A stretch of 8,136 bases of DNA, taken from contig JBNKFQ010000010.1 of assembly GCA_050289385.1 (NCBI GenBank), positions 1 to 8,136 of the forward strand. The letters are read 5' to 3'. Source of the DNA: JBNKFQ01 sp050289385 (GTDB lineage: Bacteria; Pseudomonadota; Gammaproteobacteria; Pseudomonadales; Porticoccaceae). Shown here piece by piece: positions 1 through 5,027 of this stretch (positions are counted from its first letter, which is position 1; each line of letters opens with the position of its first letter). The translations under genes and the position numbers were made by a program. The notes under the pieces were generated by a model. It made no database searches and was not told the origin of the DNA. It saw nothing but the letters and a program-made list of their open reading frames with translations.

Positions 1-30
1 AGTGGCGCAGATTTGCGGCAACTGATTTAA
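1..30 (+). CDS. Possible C-terminal end of an upstream plus-strand gene (partial)
   Basis: Frame 1 reads nine sense codons (SGADLRQLI) and a TAA stop at 28-30. The only support is that the frame is open from the window edge and ends just before the repeat tract, which would leave the repeat between two convergent genes. Nine open codons are easily found by chance and the family cannot be recognised. Confidence 0.28.
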   Translation, partial: SGADLRQLI

Positions 31-33
31 AGC

Positions 34-82
34 GTGCGACGTGCGACGTGCGACGTGCGACGTGCGACGTGCGACGTGTGAC
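34..82. repeat. Heptanucleotide tandem repeat, 7 units of GTGCGAC
   Basis: Six exact copies of GTGCGAC (34-75) are followed by one variant, GTGTGAC (76-82). The tract ends five bases before the cysB stop codon, so it lies in the 3' flank of cysB. It is too short and has no spacers, so it is not CRISPR. A 7-base unit in a non-coding tract can change copy number by slippage. Three other intergenic tracts in this window share the 7-base period. Confidence 0.93.
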
Positions 83-86
83 GTTT

Positions 87-1100
87 CTACGCCACTGCAT
101 CAGAATTTGTCGGCGGGCGTTTAATCAGCCGATAAGGCAACTGATTTTTATCGATATTGGTAATCTCTCCCTTTTCCCTAAACTGCCGAATCGCTTCGTC
201 CACAACGCGGCGCTCCAGAGGCGGGGCCAGCAGTTCAACAAAATCATACATATAACTGCGCAAGTAGTGGTCTTCGCGAAAACCAATCCAGGTGGTATAA
301 GTGGGTAAAATATCGTGAGTACTGATTGCCACCAGATCGGAATCCTGCACCGGGTCAAACGCCATGCTCGCGACAAAACCAATACCCAGGCCTTCGCGAA
401 CATAGGTTTTAATCACATCAGCATCGCGAGCGGTGATTGCAATATCAGGTTTCAGGCCTTCTTTATGAAAGGCGTCTACCAATGTTGATCGGTCAGTAGA
501 GCTGAACAGGTAGGTAACGACAGGAAACCGCACCAGTTGTTCCAGGTTGATCTCATTCAGTTTGGTTAGCGGATGATCTTTGGGAACCAGCAACGCCATA
601 TCCCATAAATAGCAAGGCAAGGTCACCATATTGTTGCGACGGGGCGCTGCACTGCTGGCGATGGCAAAATCGACATGGCCAGACTTCATCCACTCGTCAA
701 TCTGGTCATTGGTGCCCTGATGCAGGTTGAGCTGCACATCCGGGTAAGTTTCGCGGAACTTGCGCAGAATGTCCGGCAGTACGTAGCGTGCCTGGGTATG
801 GGTGGTGCCGATTGACAGGGAGCCACCCTGCTCATTTTGCAGCTCTTCGGACAAACGCTTGATATTGTCTACATCGCGCAGAATGCTCTTGGCTTTTTCC
901 AGCACCAGGCGACCGGCGTAGGTGATGCCGTCCAGGGTTTTGCCGTTGCGGGAAAACAGGCGCAGGCCAAGTTCTTCTTCCAGCAATTTCAGTTGCTTGC
1001 TCACGCCAGGCTGCGAAGTATAAAGCTGTTCAGAGGCTGCGGTAATGTTCAGTCCGTTCTCGGCGATGGCTACCAGGTAGCGCAATTGTTGTAGCTTCAT
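87..1100 (-). CDS. cysB: CysB, LysR-family activator of the cysteine regulon
   Basis: This 337-residue protein is a LysR-type regulator that in enteric bacteria activates sulfate uptake and reduction genes, with N-acetylserine as inducer and sulfide as anti-inducer. It begins MKLQQLRYLV, like enteric CysB. The winged helix-turn-helix covers about residues 1-60, with a recognition region around YTSQPGVSKQLK. The effector domain carries TTHTQARY at 99-106; Thr100, Thr102 and Gln103 match the sulfate-binding residues of CysB at identical numbering. DADVIKTYVR and LRSYMYDF are further CysB signatures. The C-terminus is about 13 residues longer than the 324-residue E. coli protein. The start is supported by AGAGGA (1113 to 1108) seven bases upstream. 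It is divergent from cysG and preceded by a long structured leader holding a terminator, suggesting attenuation. CysB rather than Cbl is favoured by context. Confidence 0.95.
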   Translation of the reverse strand: MKLQQLRYLVAIAENGLNITAASEQLYTSQPGVSKQLKLLEEELGLRLFSRNGKTLDGITYAGRLVLEKAKSILRDVDNIKRLSEELQNEQGGSLSIGTTHTQARYVLPDILRKFRETYPDVQLNLHQGTNDQIDEWMKSGHVDFAIASSAAPRRNNMVTLPCYLWDMALLVPKDHPLTKLNEINLEQLVRFPVVTYLFSSTDRSTLVDAFHKEGLKPDIAITARDADVIKTYVREGLGIGFVASMAFDPVQDSDLVAISTHDILPTYTTWIGFREDHYLRSYMYDFVELLAPPLERRVVDEAIRQFREKGEITNIDKNQLPYRLIKRPPTNSDAVA

Positions 1101-1116
1101 CGTTCGGTCCTCTGCC

Positions 1117-1137
1117 CGATCAAGACGTTAATGATCG
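1117..1137. promoter_or_regulatory. Short dyad in the cysB 5' untranslated region
   Basis: CGATCA (1117-1122) and TGATCG (1132-1137) form a perfect 6-base inverted repeat with a 9-base spacer, just upstream of the cysB ribosome site. The core TCA-N9-TGA resembles the symmetry of LysR-type sites but does not fit T-N11-A exactly. It could be an autoregulatory operator or chance. Confidence 0.22.
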
Positions 1138-1177
1138 ATAAAAACATGGGTTGCTACTCCCGTATATATAGTCCCAT

Positions 1178-1215
1178 AAAAAAAGCCACCTGCGTTTGGG
1201 CGAGGTGGCTTTTTT
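1178..1215 (-). terminator. Intrinsic terminator in the cysB leader (symmetric, bidirectional in form)
   Basis: The arms GCCACCT (1185-1191) and AGGTGGC (1203-1209) pair perfectly around an 11-base loop. A-runs and T-runs extend the stem to 13 pairs. Read toward cysB it ends in seven U residues (1184 to 1178); read the other way it ends in six. No gene ends at it: cysB starts 78 bases further on and cysG diverges away. A terminator between a promoter and its own gene points to attenuation or to a small terminated RNA. The shape is certain; the minus-strand assignment is inferred from the leader ORF and antiterminator. Confidence 0.85.
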
Positions 1216-1254
1216 GCAAATTTTAACTGGATTTATCGCAAAAGCCTCTCGCCC
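1198..1254 (-). promoter_or_regulatory. Candidate antiterminator hairpin competing with the cysB leader terminator
   Basis: In minus-strand RNA, GGGCGAGAGGCTTTT (1254 to 1240) can pair with the stretch 1213 to 1198. Seven pairs form between GGGCGAG and CTCGCCC, then a small internal loop, then seven pairs between GGCTTTT and AAAAGCC. The 26-base loop is 1239-1214. The second strand contains most of the terminator 5' arm (1215 to 1203), so the two hairpins exclude each other. The first strand is transcribed before the terminator and lies inside the last codons of the Cys-rich leader ORF, 11 bases beyond its last Cys codon. This is the geometry expected for control by a stalled ribosome. Pairing was done by eye; no free energies were calculated. 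Confidence 0.55.
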
Positions 1255-1319
1255 ACTGTCGCTGCGCATGCGCACATCACACAGTTCGCTGCAAAGAAGT
1301 AAAAAGCATTTGCTTTCAT
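1233..1319 (-). CDS. Candidate Cys-rich leader peptide of cysB (28 residues)
   Basis: This short ORF begins MKANAFYFF, contains NCVMCAC (residues 13-18 hold three Cys, 13, 16 and 18) and ends GERLLR before TAA at 1235-1233. The Cys codons are 1283-1281, 1274-1272 and 1268-1266. Cys is rare in the neighbouring proteins (four in 479 residues of CysG, none in 739 of the protease), so three in six is striking. GGAA (1329-1326) is a modest ribosome site seven bases from the ATG; an in-frame ATG at 1331-1329 is an alternative start. The ORF is followed by a terminator and then cysB. Inferred role: cysteine shortage stalls the ribosome at the Cys codons, leaving 1254-1240 free to form the antiterminator; cysteine plenty lets the ribosome reach the stop codon, masking it so the terminator forms. 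The peptide itself need have no function. An overlapping frame is also open here, which lowers certainty. Confidence 0.55.
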   Translation of the reverse strand: MKANAFYFFAANCVMCACAATVGERLLR

Positions 1320-1375
1320 CGTGAATTCCATCGTATTCGCCGGCGCTGCCGGACGCGTTTAAGCCTGGCACATCT

Positions 1376-1403
1376 TTTATCACGAAAAATAATTCCAGAT
1401 CAA
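1376..1403 (-). promoter_or_regulatory. Candidate sigma70 promoter for the cysB leader transcript
   Basis: On the minus strand TTGATC (1403 to 1398) matches the -35 box at four of six positions. GATAAA (1381 to 1376) matches the -10 box at four of six, with a 16-base spacer. Transcription would start near 1369, giving about 50 bases before the leader ORF, a terminated RNA of about 190 bases and a full leader of about 270 bases before cysB. A hairpin, CCGGC-GCT-GCCGG (1340-1352), lies in the 5' part. An alternative promoter closer to cysB (the TATATATA run at 1163-1170) has no recognisable -35 box. Confidence 0.35.
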
Positions 1404-1437
1404 CCGATATAGGTGATTAATAACGAAAAAATATCTC

Positions 1438-1497
1438 TTAAGAAGCATAGATTATTTTTGTATCGTTTTGTCTGCACGTACATTGCATGCTTCTCAA
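1438..1497 (+). promoter_or_regulatory. Inverted repeat in the cysG upstream region
   Basis: TTAAGAAGCAT (1438-1448) and ATGCTTCTCAA (1487-1497) are inverted copies with one mismatch (a G-U pair in RNA), separated by 38 AT-rich bases. It could be a paired operator, a cysG leader stem, or the DNA bend site often found at CysB-activated promoters. No convincing -35/-10 pair is visible, as is common for activator-dependent promoters. The arms are certain; the function is not. Confidence 0.4.
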
Positions 1498-1511
1498 TCC
1501 AGTTGCCATCG

Positions 1512-1526
1512 GGTGCGGGTGGCACC
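1512..1526 (+). promoter_or_regulatory. Hairpin directly before the cysG start codon
   Basis: GGTGC (1512-1516) pairs with GCACC (1522-1526) around GGGTG, only eight bases before the cysG ATG, where a Shine-Dalgarno would normally sit. The start has no good Shine-Dalgarno. An alternative pairing, TGCCA (1504-1508) with TGGCA (1520-1524), excludes this one. A 14-codon ORF (1487-1531) reads through it and stops three bases before cysG. Translational control is possible but unproven. Confidence 0.3.
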
Positions 1527-1534
1527 TTTAGCAG

Positions 1535-2974
1535 ATGAAATATTTTCCTGTTTTTGTCGATTTAAACGAAAAATCTGTCCTTGTTGTCGGGGCAGGTAGT
1601 GTCGCGCGTCGCAAAATATCCTTATTGCTTAAAACCGGCGCTCGAATCACCGTGATTGCCAAAGATGCCTGTGATGAGGTGGTGCAATGGCATCATGCAG
1701 GCAAACTGCGCTACTGGCGGGGGGCCTTTTCCCCTTGCGACCTGGACGGCCAATGGCTGGTCATTGCGGCTACCAATAATCGCGAAGTCAATAGTACCAT
1801 CCAGCTGGCGGCAACAGCCCGCCAGCTTCTGGTGAATGTGGTTGACGATCGCGAGCTCAGCCAATTCATTGTTCCTTCAATTGTTGATCGCGACCCGGTA
1901 CAGATCGCCATTTCAACGGGTGGTGACGCTCCGGTGCTGGCGCGCACCCTGCGGGCCGACCTGGAAACCCGCCTGCCTGCGTCACTGGGCAAGCTGGCGC
2001 AAAAGATGGGCAAATGGCGGGCGGCAGTAAGGCACAAACTGCCATTGGCTGGCCAGCGCCGCCTGTTTTGGGAAAAACTGCTGGACTCATCGGTGCCCGA
2101 TCATGTTTATCGGGGCCGTGATTCCGAGGCTGATGCCGAGTTGATGCGTTTGATCAACAGCGACACTAATGCTCCGGAAAAGGGGCATGTCAGTCTGGTT
2201 GGTGGAGGCCCGGGCGATCCTGAGTTACTGACCATCAAGGCTTTGCAGCGGCTGCAAACTGCCGATGTTGTCTTTTACGACAACCTGGTGAGTGAGGCCG
2301 TGCTGGAGCTGGTGCGCCGTGACGCCGACCTGGTTTATGTTGGCAAAAAATCCGGAGCACAAAGCTGCAAGCAAACGGATATCCAGCAGCAACTGGTTCA
2401 TGCCGCCGCAGGCGGTAAACGAGTTGTCCGATTAAAAGGGGGAGACCCTTTCGTATTTGGCCGCGGCGGCGAAGAGCTGGAAGCACTGGTGCAGGCAGGT
2501 ATCAGTTTTGATGTGGTGCCGGGTATTACCGCTGCTGCCGCCAGTGCTGCGTACACGGGTATACCACTGACCCATCGTGACTACGCACATTCGGCTATAC
2601 TGGTGACTGGACATGGCAAGGCCGACACCGACCTGGATTGGCAAGCGCTGGCCAAGTCCGAACAAACTCTGGCGGTTTACATGGGCTTGAAACAATCCTC
2701 TACTATTATGGAACAGTTGATCGCCCATGGCCGAGCGCCCGATACTCCGGTTGTGATTGTAGAGCGTGCCACCACGCCCGATCAGCGGTATGTCAGCGGT
2801 ATCTTGCAGGAGCTGCCTCAACTGGTTGAGCAGCACGGTATTGAGTCACCGGCAATGATTTTGATTGGCGAGGTTTGCCGCCTGGCAGGGCGATACCACT
2901 GGTTTAATGTGCAACCTGACGCTTCCGGGTCGACGGCCCCGGTGCAGTTGATGAATCGCAGTGCGGTGATTTGA
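1535..2974 (+). CDS. cysG: CysG, trifunctional siroheme synthase
   Basis: This 479-residue cytoplasmic enzyme converts uroporphyrinogen III to siroheme, the cofactor of assimilatory sulfite reductase. The N-terminal half is the precorrin-2 dehydrogenase/ferrochelatase: a Rossmann loop VVGAGSVARRK at 17-27, the catalytic Asp104 in NVVDD, and ISTGGDAPVLAR at 126-137. Position 128 is Thr where Salmonella CysG has the phosphorylated Ser128. The C-terminal half, from about 216, is uroporphyrinogen III methyltransferase: VGGGPGDPELLT at 222-233, VVRLKGGDPFVFGRGGEE at 297-314, VPGITAAAASAAYTGIPLTHRDYA at 328-351 (shown by its family pattern) and ESPAMILIGEV near 437-447. Asp249, Lys271 and Met383 match the catalytic residues Asp248, Lys270 and Met382. 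It is slightly longer than the 457-residue E. coli protein because of a C-terminal tail. The MKYFPVFVDL start matches the family. It is transcribed away from cysB, consistent with CysB control. Confidence 0.96.
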   Translation: MKYFPVFVDLNEKSVLVVGAGSVARRKISLLLKTGARITVIAKDACDEVVQWHHAGKLRYWRGAFSPCDLDGQWLVIAATNNREVNSTIQLAATARQLLVNVVDDRELSQFIVPSIVDRDPVQIAISTGGDAPVLARTLRADLETRLPASLGKLAQKMGKWRAAVRHKLPLAGQRRLFWEKLLDSSVPDHVYRGRDSEADAELMRLINSDTNAPEKGHVSLVGGGPGDPELLTIKALQRLQTADVVFYDNLVSEAVLELVRRDADLVYVGKKSGAQSCKQTDIQQQLVHAAAGGKRVVRLKGGDPFVFGRGGEELEALVQAGISFDVVPGITAAAASAAYTGIPLTHRDYAHSAILVTGHGKADTDLDWQALAKSEQTLAVYMGLKQSSTIMEQLIAHGRAPDTPVVIVERATTPDQRYVSGILQELPQLVEQHGIESPAMILIGEVCRLAGRYHWFNVQPDASGSTAPVQLMNRSAVI

Positions 2975-2978
2975 AAGT

Positions 2979-3006
2979 GTTCAACATTCGATGTTGGATG
3001 TTCGAC
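2979..3006. repeat. Degenerate heptamer repeat, left arm of an inverted pair
   Basis: Four 7-base units follow the cysG stop by four bases: GTTCAAC, ATTCGAT, GTTGGAT and GTTCGAC. On the opposite strand they read as GTCGAAC/ATCCAAC-type units, matching the tract at 3128-3155. In RNA the two arms could form a long imperfect stem enclosing 121 bases. The innermost seven pairs are perfect (3000-3006 with 3128-3134). There is no T-run, so this is not a typical terminator. Confidence 0.7.
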
Positions 3007-3127
3007 GAAACTGCCAGACACTTAACGCGCGGCTAGATCGACCTGAATCATTTTGATTACAATTGCAGTACAGAAAAAACAAGGTTTACAAGACTGAGGA
3101 CAGGGTTTGGCGCAGCACAGTTTTTGT

Positions 3128-3155
3128 GTCGAACGTCCAATGTCGAACGTCCAAC
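3128..3155. repeat. Degenerate heptamer repeat, right arm of an inverted pair
   Basis: Four units alternate between GTCGAAC and GTCCAAT/GTCCAAC, ending 31 bases before the cysK start. It is an inverted relative of the tract at 2979-3006. The 121 bases between them (3007-3127) have no ORF of note and should hold the cysK promoter, although no strong -35/-10 pair is visible. Confidence 0.72.
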
Positions 3156-3186
3156 AACCAAAATATAAGTTAAAAGGTGCCTCGCA

Positions 3187-4125
3187 ATGATTTACGACAA
3201 TATTTTACAAACCATTGGCCATACCCCTGTAGTAAAAATTAATCGTCTAGCTCCCGACCACGTTGACATGTACGTGAAAGTAGAAGCTTTTAACCCGCTT
3301 GCGTCGGTTAAAGACCGTCTGGCCATAGCCATTATTGAAGACGCGGAGCGTCGTGGTGTGATCAAGCCGGGTCAGACTGTGGTTGAGGCCACCTCTGGCA
3401 ACACCGGTATCGCATTGGCAATGGTATGTGCGGTTAAGGGTTACCCCTTTGTCGCCACCATGGCCGAATCCTTTTCCATCGAACGCCGCAAGTTGATGAA
3501 AGCGTTGGGCGCCAGGGTAGTTCTTACCCCGGCGGCTGAGCGTGGTACAGGCATGGTGCGAAAAGCGGAAGAACTGGCTGAAAAACATGGCTGGTTTCTG
3601 GCGCGTCAGTTCGAAAACGAAGCCAACCCGGCGTATCACCGCAACACCACGGCGGCAGAAATTCTGCGCGACTTTGCAGGCCGCCGCCTTGACTATTTTG
3701 TGAGCGGTTACGGTACTGGCGGCACCATCACAGGTGTCGGCGAAGTGTTGAAGGTGGCGCGGCCAGAGACGAGAATCATCGGCACCGAGCCCGAAGGCGC
3801 GGCTCTGCTGGGTGGCAAGGAGTGGACACCACACAAAATTCAGGGCTGGACCCCCGACTTTATTCCCGAGGTGTTGAATCGCGAGGTGATTGACGAAGTG
3901 ATTCCGGTCGACGATATGGTTGCTCGCGACACCTCGCTGGAACTGGCCAGAAAAGAGGGCATTTTTGTTGGTATTTCTGCCGGTGGCACTTTCGCCACAG
4001 CTCTGAAAGTGGCCGAAAGTGCTCCCGAGGGCAGTGCTATCCTGGCCATGCTGCCCGATACTGGTGAGCGTTATTTGAGCACGGTTCTGTTCGAGGATAT
4101 TACGGAAGAGTCCGACGAGGTTTAA
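3187..4125 (+). CDS. cysK: Cysteine synthase (O-acetylserine sulfhydrylase A type)
   Basis: This 312-residue PLP enzyme makes cysteine from O-acetylserine and sulfide, the last step of the pathway. Lys42 in PLASVKDRLA is the PLP Schiff-base lysine. TSGNTG (70-75) is the substrate and cofactor loop. GYGTGGT (175-181) binds the PLP phosphate. Ser265 in GISAGG is the expected ligand of the pyridine nitrogen. SIERRKLMKALGA, HKIQG and the C-terminal LPDTGERYLST are cysteine-synthase signatures. GTGGT rather than GTTGT favours the CysK over the CysM branch, although SVKDR is shared with CysM and plant-type enzymes. Length is normal, with a short C-terminal tail. AAGGTG (3174-3179) seven bases upstream supports the start. 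It sits between heptamer repeat tracts and is 164 bases from cysH, so cysH may have its own promoter. CysM is the main alternative name. Confidence 0.92.
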   Translation: MIYDNILQTIGHTPVVKINRLAPDHVDMYVKVEAFNPLASVKDRLAIAIIEDAERRGVIKPGQTVVEATSGNTGIALAMVCAVKGYPFVATMAESFSIERRKLMKALGARVVLTPAAERGTGMVRKAEELAEKHGWFLARQFENEANPAYHRNTTAAEILRDFAGRRLDYFVSGYGTGGTITGVGEVLKVARPETRIIGTEPEGAALLGGKEWTPHKIQGWTPDFIPEVLNREVIDEVIPVDDMVARDTSLELARKEGIFVGISAGGTFATALKVAESAPEGSAILAMLPDTGERYLSTVLFEDITEESDEV

Positions 4126-4133
4126 AAGCAAAT

Positions 4134-4187
4134 AAACAGTTTACAGTTAACAGTTGACTGGTCGCTCCGCTCAACTGTTAACTGTAA
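4134..4187. repeat. 17-base perfect inverted repeat built from heptamers, after cysK
   Basis: TTACAGTTAACAGTTGA (4141-4157) and its exact reverse complement (4171-4187) surround a 13-base spacer. The left arm also continues a 7-base period of units ending in ACAGT (from 4134, 4141 and 4148). It starts nine bases after the cysK stop codon. RNA would form a strong stem but no U-tract follows, so it may slow or protect transcript ends rather than act as a classic terminator. Confidence 0.85.
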
Positions 4188-4289
4188 GCCTTCGCTTAAT
4201 TCCCATTCAATATACCCATATCCACACACAGTATTTCCCGCTGTCCTCGCTAGTGAGCATACTCGCGGCTGTAATGTGAGGATACCCCT

Positions 4290-5027
4290 ATGTCTGTAAA
4301 GCAAAAAACAGCCGAACTGCTGGCAAAGCTCCAGCAAATATCCGATGACCATGTGTCCGGCGACAATGGCTCTGTCGTTCTGGCAAACAGTCTGAGCATT
4401 GAAGACATGCTGTTGACCCACCTGATATTAACCCACCAGGTGGATATCGGTATTTTTTCGCTGGATACTGGCCGGTTGCATCAGGAAACCCTGCAAGTCA
4501 TCAGCGATGTGCGCGAACGGTATAACTACCAGATCAATGTCTACTACCCCGACGCTGCGGACGTAGAGCGTTATGTAGAGAACAATGGCATCAATGGTTT
4601 TTACGCGTCAGTGGATCAGCGCAAGGGGTGTTGTTATGTGCGCAAGGTGTTGCCCTTGCAACGTGCCCTGAAGGGCAAGGATGCATGGGTTACCGGCATG
4701 CGCCGTCAACAAGGTAAAACTCGCACCGAACTGGAAGACAAAGTCTGGGATGACAACAATGGATTGTGGAAGTACAACCCTCTGGCAGACTGGGCAGAGG
4801 CAGAGGTGTGGGAAGTGATTCGCGGCGAAGAGATCCCGTATAACGCACTCTATGACCAGCATTTTGCCAGCATTGGCTGTGCGCCCTGCACGCGCTCCAT
4901 TACCATGGGCGAAGATGTGCGCGCCGGGCGCTGGTGGTGGGAAAACCCCGACAGCAAGGAGTGCGGGTTGCACGTCAAGGCAAGCCCTCTGAATTTTAGT
5001 GTTCAGCCGCCGCAGACAAAACTCTGA
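4290..5027 (+). CDS. cysH: CysH, assimilatory adenylylsulfate (APS) reductase, iron-sulfur type
   Basis: This 245-residue cytoplasmic enzyme reduces activated sulfate to sulfite using thioredoxin. Cys114-Cys115 (KGCCYVRK) and Cys197-x-x-Cys200 (GCAPC) are the four [4Fe-4S] ligands that mark APS reductases, as in Pseudomonas, rather than the clusterless E. coli PAPS reductase. Cys225 in KECGLH is the catalytic nucleophile that forms the thiosulfonate intermediate. SLDTGRLH (57-64) and TGMRRQQ (135-141) are substrate-site motifs. The pyrophosphate-loop segment reads NSLSIED (33-39), where relatives usually have SSLGAED or SGAED. GAGGA (4278-4282), seven bases upstream, fixes the start. The TGA stop overlaps the ATG of the next gene by one base. 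Use of APS directly implies CysC is not needed for this step. Confidence 0.94.
   Translation: MSVKQKTAELLAKLQQISDDHVSGDNGSVVLANSLSIEDMLLTHLILTHQVDIGIFSLDTGRLHQETLQVISDVRERYNYQINVYYPDAADVERYVENNGINGFYASVDQRKGCCYVRKVLPLQRALKGKDAWVTGMRRQQGKTRTELEDKVWDDNNGLWKYNPLADWAEAEVWEVIRGEEIPYNALYDQHFASIGCAPCTRSITMGEDVRAGRWWWENPDSKECGLHVKASPLNFSVQPPQTKL

Noticed and set aside
34..82. CRISPR array
   Set aside because: The units are seven bases and contiguous, with no spacers and no cas genes.
48..308. 86-codon plus-strand ORF starting in the heptamer array
   Set aside because: It starts inside a tandem repeat and runs antisense to the conserved C-terminus of cysB.
1120..1383. 87-codon minus-strand ORF across the cysB/cysG gap, also with several Cys codons
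   Set aside because: It reads straight through the terminator stem and overlaps the shorter leader ORF in another frame. It lacks a good ribosome site and resembles no family. Its Cys run is noted as a caution, since the region can yield Cys codons in two frames.
3164..3169. TATAAG as a -10 box for cysK
   Set aside because: There is no -35 match at the right distance, and the implied start would fall on the ribosome site.
3140..3190. 16-codon plus-strand ORF overlapping the cysK start by ATGA
   Set aside because: It begins within the heptamer repeat, has no ribosome site and no Cys codons, and is easily produced by chance.
3247..4131. 294-codon ORF antisense to cysK
   Set aside because: It is a long shadow of a well-conserved gene whose codon use keeps the opposite frame open; the product shows no recognisable domain.
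4274..4279. ATG directly followed by TGA in the cysH ribosome site
   Set aside because: A start-stop pair could affect initiation, but a six-base match is expected by chance and no separate ribosome site precedes it.
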